From: a virus
IMG/VR virus record: IMGVR_UViG_3300032053_000406
Coordinates: 1-28,001 of that record
Length of the DNA stretch: 28,001 nt
Reading direction: 5' to 3' (one strand)
The position numbers and the translations under genes are program-made. Each line of letters begins with the position of its first letter. Position 1 is the first letter of the stretch. The notes under the pieces are model-generated. The model worked only from the letters and a program-made list of their open reading frames with translations. It was not told where the DNA came from and ran no database searches. Below are positions 22,364 to 27,875 of the stretch, piece after piece.

Positions 22364-23527
22364 GTGACCCCGGTTTCGATTTTCCTCGACGACCTCGAAA
22401 TCACCTCCCACGTCCTCCTCACCATCGACAAAAACATCGGCTTCGCCGCCGACGAATTCCAGTTCGAAATCGAGAACAGCGAAGAGCGCTACACCGACCT
22501 CTTCTACGGCACGGCAGGGGAGAAGCTCGGCATCAAGATTGCGGGTGCGTTGACCTTCGCCGGCCAGGTCGACTCGGTCAACTTCTCGGTCCTCGGTCCC
22601 CGGTCCTCGGTCTCCGTCCGCGGCCGCGACCACACCGGCCGGCTCTGCGACTCCCTGGTAACGGCCGAGTTGACCGCCAAGTTCAAAGGCAAGTCTGATT
22701 CCAAGATCGTGCAACTGATTGCGACCGATCAGTCCTATCCGACCGATCTGACCGACACCACCAAAGTCCACTCCGAAGAATCCCTCCCTCCGGTCGGCGC
22801 ATCCCTCTGGTACGTGATTGTCGAACTAGCCCAGCGCAACGGCTTCGACGCCTGGGTCGGCCCCGACAAAACCATCCACTTCCGCAAGCGCGTCCTCTCG
22901 AACGACCCCAAGCGCGTCTTCGACGTCCGTTCCCTGTCATTCCGAGCGCCGAGCGAGGAATCTCGCCCCTCCTGCTCCCTCTCCTTCGACCAAGACAAGC
23001 TGTTATCCCGCGGCCTCAAAGTCCTCGTCATCGGCTACGACCCGAAGACTGGAAAGGGTCATCGCGTCGAAAAGAAGACCAATCCTCTCATCCCCGAGGC
23101 GACCTCCAAGTCCTCCAACCCTCTCCTTCCCGGCAGCCCCGGCCGCGACACCCAGCAAGGCCGTCGCCCAGGCGAAATCCAGTACACCGCCGAGAGCAGC
23201 CAGCGCAACAGCGCCAACTACCAGCTCGTAGTCGTCAAAGACTACAGCCTGGACACCAAAGAAAAGTGCATCGCCAGGGCAGAGGCCTTGCTCCGCGAGT
23301 ACTCGGCTGGCCTGATCCAAGGCAACCTGGTCGTCCCCGGTGACAGCGACCTCGAAATCAACGACTGCATCCAGATCACGGGCAGCAAGATCGCGGACCT
23401 CACCGGCGGCAAATACTACGTCATCGGCCTCCACCACGACCACTCCGTCGCCCGCTTCGCCACGACCATCACCTTCGCCTCCAAGGTTCTCACCGAAAAC
23501 ATCGTGACCACCGAGGCGGTTCTGTGA
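22364..23527 (+). CDS. Baseplate hub protein (P2 gpD / Mu gp44-like)
   Basis: A 387-residue protein starting at GTG 22364, six bases after CCGGAGG. It matches the gpD/late control hub pattern: V-S-I-F-L-D-D-L-E near the start, F-A-A-D-E-F-Q-F-E-I-E-N, G-R-D-H-T-G-R-L-C-D-S, and a C-terminal G-D-S-D-L-E-I-N-D-C-I-Q-I-T-G followed by Y-Y-V-I-G-L-H-H-D-H-S. The hub joins the tube to the spike. Three repeat families are translated inside it: TCGGTCC heptamers (22586-22619), a 9-base tandem (D-Q-S-Y-P-T) and a TCATTCCGAGG element (S-F-R-A-P-S-E-E-S-R). Confidence 0.8.
   Translation: MTPVSIFLDDLEITSHVLLTIDKNIGFAADEFQFEIENSEERYTDLFYGTAGEKLGIKIAGALTFAGQVDSVNFSVLGPRSSVSVRGRDHTGRLCDSLVTAELTAKFKGKSDSKIVQLIATDQSYPTDLTDTTKVHSEESLPPVGASLWYVIVELAQRNGFDAWVGPDKTIHFRKRVLSNDPKRVFDVRSLSFRAPSEESRPSCSLSFDQDKLLSRGLKVLVIGYDPKTGKGHRVEKKTNPLIPEATSKSSNPLLPGSPGRDTQQGRRPGEIQYTAESSQRNSANYQLVVVKDYSLDTKEKCIARAEALLREYSAGLIQGNLVVPGDSDLEINDCIQITGSKIADLTGGKYYVIGLHHDHSVARFATTITFASKVLTENIVTTEAVL
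22727..22759 (+). repeat. 9-base tandem, in frame
   Basis: GATCAGTCC, TATCCGACC, GATCTGACC in the hub gene, read as D-Q-S, Y-P-T, D-L-T. Confidence 0.85.
22935..22970 (+). repeat. TCATTCCGAGCG...GAGGAATCTCG element, in frame
   Basis: This copy lies within the hub gene and is read as L-S-F-R-A-P-S-E-E-S-R. The four other copies (12780, 18647, 21202, 25551) are between genes. All five have the same orientation. Confidence 0.85.
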
Positions 23528-23609
23528 AAATGGGGACTGTACCGCTCTGGGGACTGTACCCATTTTCACGTCCGACGTGTCCTACAGGTCAGACCCGTCA
23601 GACTCCTCT
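23524..23609 (+). repeat. Palindrome pair (copy H) and 9-base tandem
   Basis: Copy H (23524-23569) is nearly identical to copy G and again includes the upstream TGA (23525-23527). The 9-base tandem GACGTGTCC, TACAGGTCA, GACCCGTCA follows at 23574-23609. Confidence 0.85.
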
Positions 23610-23612
23610 CCC

Positions 23613-24308
23613 ATGATTTCCGCCATTCGCTCCGAAATCCGCAAAGCCCTCTCCGGCCTGGTCCCCACCGCCATCGGCACCATCGAGGCGGTCGACCTCA
23701 AAGCCTACCAGGTCCAGTGCCGCCTCAAGACCAGCGGCCAGCTCACCAACTGGCTTCGTCTCGGCAGCGACTACGTCGGCGACAAGATGGGCCTGGTCAT
23801 CGCCCCGGCCGCCGGCGACGAAGTCCTCATCGAGTTCCTCGACTGGAACCCCAGCGGCCCCGGCATCGTGGTCCGCCGCCTCTTCGGCAAAGACGCTCCT
23901 CCGTCCGTGGACGCCGACCAAGTCCACTTCGTCCACAAGTCTGGAACGGAGATTCTGGTCAAAGCCGACGGCTCGGTCGAGGTCCTCTATAAATCCGATG
24001 CGGCCTATTCGGCGAATAAGGCCTATTCCGTCTCCGCCCAGGGAGATGCCTCCCTCTCCTCCCAAGCCAAAATCACCATCTCCGCCTCCGGCCTCTGCGA
24101 AATCTCCGGCACGCCGCAGATCACCCTCAACGGCACCGGCCAGGGCGCGGTGACCTACGAAGGCTTGAAGACTGTGCTCAAAAGCATCGAGACCCAGTTC
24201 CTCGCGCACATGCACGCCGGGAACCTCGGCGCGCCGACGCCGCTTCTGACGCCGTTTACCATCGTCGTGGACCCGGCCAAATCCCTCAAAGTCGACCTTG
24301 GAGGCTAG
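23613..24308 (+). CDS. Baseplate spike / assembly protein V (P2 gpV, Mu gp45-like)
   Basis: A 231-residue protein, placed at ATG 23613. An in-frame GTG at 23577 would add 12 repeat-coded residues. An OB-fold domain spans about 20-95 (G-T-I-E-A-V-D, V-Q-C-R-L-K-T, V-I-A-P-A-A-G-D-E-V-L-I-E-F). It is followed by repetitive beta strands (about 105-180) of a trimeric spike and by an H-x-H in L-A-H-M-H-A-G near the C-terminus, which in related spikes can bind metal. The spike is the membrane-piercing tip held by the gpD hub, the gene just upstream. No SD is visible. Confidence 0.85.
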   Translation: MISAIRSEIRKALSGLVPTAIGTIEAVDLKAYQVQCRLKTSGQLTNWLRLGSDYVGDKMGLVIAPAAGDEVLIEFLDWNPSGPGIVVRRLFGKDAPPSVDADQVHFVHKSGTEILVKADGSVEVLYKSDAAYSANKAYSVSAQGDASLSSQAKITISASGLCEISGTPQITLNGTGQGAVTYEGLKTVLKSIETQFLAHMHAGNLGAPTPLLTPFTIVVDPAKSLKVDLGG

Positions 24309-24350
24309 CCTTGAACCCTTGTAACCCTGTAACCTTGGAACCTTGTAACC
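24309..24350 (+). repeat. AACCTTG/TAACC tandem before a start codon
   Basis: Units of GAACCCTTG, TAACCCTG, TAACCTTGG, AACCTTG and TAACC run directly into ATG 24351. No SD is present. Confidence 0.75.
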
Positions 24351-24572
24351 ATGCTTGACCCCTCCGCTCTCGCCAACGACCTCATCCAGCAGCTCGGCAT
24401 CCCCGCCGGCGCCGCCCAGGACAAAATCCGCATCCTGGCCAAAGTCATCATCGAGCACTTCGCGGCCAACGCCGAGGTGGACCTCTCCGGCGTCGGCATC
24501 TCGGTCGACCAGGTCTCCGCCGGCGCCGAAACTCGTTCGGCCTCCAAATCCGGCTCCGGCCGCCTCCACTGA
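24351..24572 (+). CDS. Small protein after the spike
   Basis: A 73-residue protein. A helix (residues 4-40, L-I-Q-Q-L-G then D-K-I-R-I-L-A-K-V-I-I-E-H-F) is followed by a short strand and a Ser/Gly/Arg-rich tail. It starts exactly after a repeat array without an SD. Its stop TGA (24570-24572) overlaps the first unit of a 9-base tandem. The helical part looks like true protein with biased third positions. Function unknown. Confidence 0.5.
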   Translation: MLDPSALANDLIQQLGIPAGAAQDKIRILAKVIIEHFAANAEVDLSGVGISVDQVSAGAETRSASKSGSGRLH

Positions 24573-24650
24573 TATGTCCAATCCGTCCTATCGGTCCAAT
24601 CCGTCCGATTCCGAAAGCCGTAAGCCGTGAGCCGTAAGCCGTCAGCCGTC
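24571..24650 (+). repeat. 9-base tandem followed by AGCCGTA/AGCCGTC array
   Basis: GATATGTCC, AATCCGTCC, TATCGGTCC, AATCCGTCC, GATTCCGAA (24571-24615), then AGCCGTA/AGCCGTGA/AGCCGTC units to 24650, next to the GTG start at 24651. Confidence 0.85.
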
Positions 24651-25544
24651 GTGACCCTCGGCTCCCTCGCTCTCGACCAGTTCTTCGCCGTCATCCTCGA
24701 CCCCGCCGACCCTCACTACGGGTACTTCCGCAAAGAATACGTCTGGCCGGTGCCTCTCGACGGAGCGACCGGTCCCATCTACTGGCACGGCGCGTGGTCT
24801 AATTCCCATCCCTACGTCCTCGGTGACGGCGTCAGCTACGAGGGTTCCAGCTACATCTGCATCCAGGCCCACACCGGCGAGACCCCGGGCCCGACCGGCG
24901 CCGCGTACTGGGACCTCCTCGCCGCCGAAGGCGACCCGGGGCCGACCGGACCGACCGGGCCGACTGGCCCGACTGGGCCGACTGGGCCGATCTACTGGCA
25001 CGGGGCATGGGATAATGGGCACCCGTATGTCATCGGGGACGGAGCGAGTTTCGTCGGGGCGAGCTACCTCTGCCTCATAGCACACACTAATCAGACGCCG
25101 ACGCCGGCGGGGACCGCGTACTGGGGAGTGCTGTGCGCCAAGGGCGATACCGGCGATCCCGGCCAGGCCTGGCCGGTGGGGAGCGTGTTCGTCGGGGTAG
25201 TCGCTACGAGCCCGGCGACGCTGCTGGGGTACGGCACCTGGGCGGCAATCGGCGCAGGCAAGGTTCTCGTCGGGTTGGATTCGGGGGACACGGATTTCGA
25301 TACGGTCGAGGAGACCGGCGGGGCGAAGACCCATCAGCACGCGGCCATCAGCGCGGGGACGCCGACCGGGTCGGTTCCCGACCACGGGACGGCGGTAACC
25401 GCGGCCGGGGCGGGCGCGCCAGTGACCTACGTCTCCACCAAAGGGCATTCGTTCAGCGGGACGCCGATGGCGACCCACCAGCACCAGGCAGCCTCAAACG
25501 TGATGCCGTACTTTGTGGTGTACATGTGGAAGAGGACGGCATGA
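24651..25544 (+). CDS. Second tail fibre: two carbohydrate-binding-like repeats, collagen-like linker, tail collar end
   Basis: A 297-residue protein. I placed the start at GTG 24651, because the earlier in-frame GTG 24627 lies in a repeat array. Two copies of a module resembling chitin-binding (CBM5/12-like) domains, Y-W-H-G-A-W...H-P-Y-V-x-G-D-G...Y-x-C-x-x-A-H-T, lie near 44-90 and 109-160, separated by five G-P-T collagen-like triplets. The rest matches the conserved fibre/collar end: P-V-G-S-V-F-V-G, L-G-Y-G-T-W, T-H-Q-H and a final V-V-Y-M-W-K-R-T-A. It probably binds surface glycans. From about 24900 the third codon positions shift from C to G, unlike the neighbours. Confidence 0.8.
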   Translation: MTLGSLALDQFFAVILDPADPHYGYFRKEYVWPVPLDGATGPIYWHGAWSNSHPYVLGDGVSYEGSSYICIQAHTGETPGPTGAAYWDLLAAEGDPGPTGPTGPTGPTGPTGPIYWHGAWDNGHPYVIGDGASFVGASYLCLIAHTNQTPTPAGTAYWGVLCAKGDTGDPGQAWPVGSVFVGVVATSPATLLGYGTWAAIGAGKVLVGLDSGDTDFDTVEETGGAKTHQHAAISAGTPTGSVPDHGTAVTAAGAGAPVTYVSTKGHSFSGTPMATHQHQAASNVMPYFVVYMWKRTA

Positions 25545-25550
25545 CCTCTC

Positions 25551-25585
25551 TGTCATTCCGAGGTTCGACCGAGGAATCTCGCCCT
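25551..25585 (+). repeat. TCATTCCGAGG...GAGGAATCTCG element
   Basis: It sits seven bases after the fibre stop, in the same orientation as the other four copies. Confidence 0.8.
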
Positions 25586-25607
25586 CCCTCGGACCCTTCA
25601 ACTCCCC

Positions 25608-25694
25608 CTGGCCGAAAAGCAGCGCCGCGGCCAACTAAGCAGCCGCGCCGCCCTGGCCCTCCTGCCGCTGCTGATGCTCGGAAGTGACCTGTGA
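25608..25694 (+). CDS. Possible remnant of a small membrane peptide
   Basis: Frame reading L-A-E-K-Q-R-R-G-Q-L-S-S-R-A-A-L-A-L-L, then P-L-L-M-L-G-S-D-L, and ending at TGA 25692-25694, which overlaps the next GTG start as true junctions do elsewhere in this window. It has no ATG, GTG or TTG. The TCATTCCGAGG element and a CCCTTCAA stretch sit where its start would be. It may be a truncated gene that lost its start to repeats, or may start at CTG 25608. A different frame open from ATG 25541 is mostly repeat and less convincing. Confidence 0.3.
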   Translation: MAEKQRRGQLSSRAALALLPLLMLGSDL

Positions 25695-26173
25695 CCATCG
25701 TCGCCTTCCTCCAGCACCTCTGGGTCAAAGACCCTGACCGTGTGAGGGCAATCATCGCCCGGGGCGGCACCGCTGCCCGCCGGCGTGTGGTCCGCACGAC
25801 GCTGTTCGGCGGTTGCCTGACCGGCCGCCGGCTCCTGGCGGCCTTCGGTCAGGACCTCTGCGACCGCATCATCTGGGAAGAAGCCTCGCCGGAGATCGCC
25901 GGCGACGCCAAGACCATCTTCAAACCGGACCACGAGCACATCCGCACGGTGATCGGCGCCGAAGACCCCGGCCTGGTCATCACCTTCGGCCGGATGGCCT
26001 TCGCCGCCGTCGACCGGCACTGCAACGTCGAACTGATTCGCGCCCCGCATCCCGCCGCCCGCCGCGCAGACACCGTGGCCAGGCTCCGTTCCGCGGCCGA
26101 CCGCGTCCGCTCCTTTCAACCTTTGAACCCTTCAGCTTTCAAGCCTCCGGAGGCCGTAAGCCGTGAGCTGTAA
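25691..26173 (+). CDS. Uracil-DNA-glycosylase-like phage protein (tentative)
   Basis: A 160-residue protein from GTG 25691. The layout F-L-Q-H-L-W, then L-F-G-G-C-L-T-G-R-R-L-L-A-A-F-G, then I-I-W-E-E-A-S-P-E-I, then L-V-I-T-F-G-R-M-A and finally L-I-R-A-P-H-P-A-A-R recalls the UDG superfamily: an early G-x-x-x-G loop, a central strand ending in F-G, and a late H-P loop. I cannot name a catalytic residue, so enzymatic activity is unproven. It directly precedes a DNA methyltransferase, which fits a DNA modification or repair role. The last 25 residues (F-Q-P-L-N-P-S-A-F-K-P-P) are encoded by a TTCAGC/TTTGAACCC-type array. Confidence 0.45.
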   Translation: MTIVAFLQHLWVKDPDRVRAIIARGGTAARRRVVRTTLFGGCLTGRRLLAAFGQDLCDRIIWEEASPEIAGDAKTIFKPDHEHIRTVIGAEDPGLVITFGRMAFAAVDRHCNVELIRAPHPAARRADTVARLRSAADRVRSFQPLNPSAFKPPEAVSREL

Positions 26174-26197
26174 GCCGTGAGCCGTCAGCCGTCAGCC
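26112..26197 (+). repeat. TTTCAACC/TTCAGC array and AGCCGTA/AGCCGTC array
   Basis: The first array (26112-26150) forms the C-terminus of the UDG-like gene. The second (26155-26197) covers its stop and the first codons of the methyltransferase (S-R-Q-P-S-A). Confidence 0.8.
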
Positions 26198-27481
26198 GTC
26201 CTCTGCGGCGACGCCCTGACCCACCTCCGCACCCTCCCCTCCGACTCGATAGACTCCTGCGTCACCGACCCGCCCTACCACATCTCCTTCATGGGCAAAG
26301 CCTGGGACAACCCGAAAACGGGGACTGTACCGCTCGGGGGACTGTCCCCATTTTCGCAATCGCAGGCCTGGCACCACTCCTGGGCCGTCGAAGTCCTCCG
26401 CGTCCTCAAACCGGGCGGGCACGTGCTCGCCTTCGGCGGCACGAGGACCCATCATCGCCTCTACTGTGCCACCGAAGACGCCGGCTTCGAAATCCGCGAC
26501 ACCCTCTGCTGGCTCTACGGCCAAGGCTTCCCCAAAAGCCTCGACGTCTCCAAGGCCCTCCGCAAGTCCGATATGTCTGCTCCGACTGATCCGTCCGATT
26601 CCTCTCCCTGGTCCGGCTGGGGCACCGCCCTCAAACCCGCCTGGGAAGCCATCTGCCTGGCCCGCAAGCCCCTGGACGGCACAGTAGCCCACAACGTCCA
26701 GCGCTGGGGCACCGGAGCCCTGAACATCGAGGCCTGTCGGATCGTTGGCGCGGACGGCAGCGGCAACTGGGGCTCGTCCAACGTCCACTGCAAACCCGCC
26801 TTCTGCTCCGCGCGCACTCGCCACGAGTACCGTACCGAACGCCATTCCTCCGGCCGTTTCCCCGCCAACCTAATCCTCGGTTGCTCCTGCCCGCCCTCCC
26901 GAAAATCTGATACGTCCGATCCGTCCAATCCGACCGAGGCCCATCTTCCCTCCTGCCCGGTCGCCCTCCTCGACTCCCAGAGCGGGAAGTCAGTCAGAGC
27001 TGGCAACCTTCAGCCGGCCAGGTTCGGGTCCAAGGGTGGCAGGACGTCGGTCTGGGGAATTGGCGCTGAAGTCCCTCACGTCTACGACCGCGGCGGCTTC
27101 GCCTCCCGCTTCTTCTACTGCGCCAAAGCCAGCCGCTCCGAGCGCGATGGCAGGAACCTAACGGGCAATTCTCCTCACAGGCTTAACGGTTCGGGGAAGC
27201 TGGTGAACGGAACGGGGAAAGTCAAGTTGGTGCAGAACAATCACCCGACTGTGAAGCCGGTGGCGCTAATGCGCTGGCTGGTCCGCCTGGTCACCCCGCC
27301 CGGCGGTCTAGTCCTCGACCCCTTCGCCGGCAGCGGTAGCACCGGCGTAGCCTGCCGGCAGCAAGGATTCCGCTACCTCGGCATCGACCTCAACCCCGAG
27401 TACGTGCGCATCGCCCGCGCCCGCATCGCCTCCGCTCGTCCGATCTCAACCTCAACCTTAACCTCAACCTCTTCTCGGTGA
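26177..27481 (+). CDS. Site-specific DNA methyltransferase (N6-adenine/N4-cytosine, D-P-P-Y type)
   Basis: A 434-residue protein. The catalytic motif T-D-P-P-Y is at 30-34, followed by H-I-S-F-M-G-K-A-W-D. The AdoMet-binding motif D-P-F-A-G-S-G-S-T-G is at 381-390, with N-H-P-T-V-K-P before it, so motif order is the beta-type arrangement of N4C/N6A enzymes. It would methylate phage DNA against host restriction or alter host DNA. Start GTG 26177 lies in an AGCCGTC array with no SD. Four repeat insertions are translated in frame: a palindrome pair (about 47-60), two 9-base tandems (about 132-143 and 245-254) and a Ser-Thr tract at the C-terminus. Activity after such insertions is uncertain, though motifs are intact. 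Confidence 0.85.
   Translation: MSRQPSAVLCGDALTHLRTLPSDSIDSCVTDPPYHISFMGKAWDNPKTGTVPLGGLSPFSQSQAWHHSWAVEVLRVLKPGGHVLAFGGTRTHHRLYCATEDAGFEIRDTLCWLYGQGFPKSLDVSKALRKSDMSAPTDPSDSSPWSGWGTALKPAWEAICLARKPLDGTVAHNVQRWGTGALNIEACRIVGADGSGNWGSSNVHCKPAFCSARTRHEYRTERHSSGRFPANLILGCSCPPSRKSDTSDPSNPTEAHLPSCPVALLDSQSGKSVRAGNLQPARFGSKGGRTSVWGIGAEVPHVYDRGGFASRFFYCAKASRSERDGRNLTGNSPHRLNGSGKLVNGTGKVKLVQNNHPTVKPVALMRWLVRLVTPPGGLVLDPFAGSGSTGVACRQQGFRYLGIDLNPEYVRIARARIASARPISTSTLTSTSSR
26314..26355 (+). repeat. Paired GGGGACTGT(A/C)CCC element, in frame (copy I)
   Basis: Arms GAAAACGGGGAC / GTCCCCATTTTC lie in the methyltransferase shortly after D-P-P-Y and are read as G-T-V-P and G-L-S-P. Confidence 0.9.
26570..26605 (+). 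repeat. 9-base tandem, in frame
   Basis: GATATGTCT, GCTCCGACT, GATCCGTCC, GATTCCTCT in the methyltransferase, read as D-M-S, A-P-T, D-P-S, D-S-S. Confidence 0.85.
26909..26939 (+). repeat. 9-base tandem, in frame
   Basis: GATACGTCC, GATCCGTCC, AATCCGACC in the methyltransferase, read as D-T-S, D-P-S, N-P-T. Confidence 0.85.
27444..27472 (+). repeat. CTCAAC hexamer tract, in frame as Ser-Thr
   Basis: CTCAACCTCAACCTTAACC forms the C-terminal S-T-S-T-L-T-S-T of the methyltransferase. Confidence 0.75.
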
Positions 27482-27669
27482 AGCCCGCCTGGCTCCGTCG
27501 CAAGCTCTCCCGCATCCGCAAGCCTGGCCGGCCCGTCCACGTCGCCCGATTGTCGGTACGGATGTCGGAGATGGTCGACCGCAGCCGTCGAATGAGCAAG
27601 CGAGCGGCCACGATCCTGCGCCAGGCCGACGCCCGCTTCCTCACGAACCTCGCCGGCGAGGGACGATGA
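27478..27669 (+). CDS. Small basic protein
   Basis: A 63-residue, very Arg-rich helical protein from GTG 27478, overlapping the methyltransferase stop (GTGA) and itself overlapped by the next ATG (ATGA). The segment M-S-E-M-V-D-R-S-R-R-M looks like a DNA- or RNA-binding helix. No family is recognised. The overlaps make it a credible gene. Confidence 0.5.
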   Translation: MKPAWLRRKLSRIRKPGRPVHVARLSVRMSEMVDRSRRMSKRAATILRQADARFLTNLAGEGR

Positions 27670-27875
27670 CCACTCGCGAGTACTGGATCGGCCGTTGCTA
27701 CAAAGAGGACTCGTTCGACTGTCGCCGGTGCGGGCTGGTCTGTCGGGCCGGCGGTTGCGGATTCCCGACCGGCGCACCATCCGACGCGATGAAGCCTCCC
27801 GTCCGCTACACCGCAGGCTCAACCGAGGGCCGTTGCACCCTGGGAGTGAAGCAGACGCTAAGACTTCACCAGTGA
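27666..27875 (+). CDS. Small Cys-rich protein, possible zinc binding
   Basis: A 69-residue protein from ATG 27666 (ATGA overlap). Four cysteines are clustered near residues 19-31 (C-R-R-C-G-L-V-C, then C), with another at 11 and one near 57, which could bind zinc. It begins M-T-T-R-E-Y-W-I-G-R-C. No family is recognised. It is the last supported gene. The remaining 126 bases (27876-28001) hold no gene, array or clear signal that I can see. Confidence 0.5.
   Translation: MTTREYWIGRCYKEDSFDCRRCGLVCRAGGCGFPTGAPSDAMKPPVRYTAGSTEGRCTLGVKQTLRLHQ

Noticed and set aside
25541-25687. 48-residue frame overlapping the fibre stop by ATGA
   Set aside because: Half is the TCATTCCGAGG element and the rest is low-complexity Pro/Arg. 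The alternative frame ending at 25694 looks more like protein.
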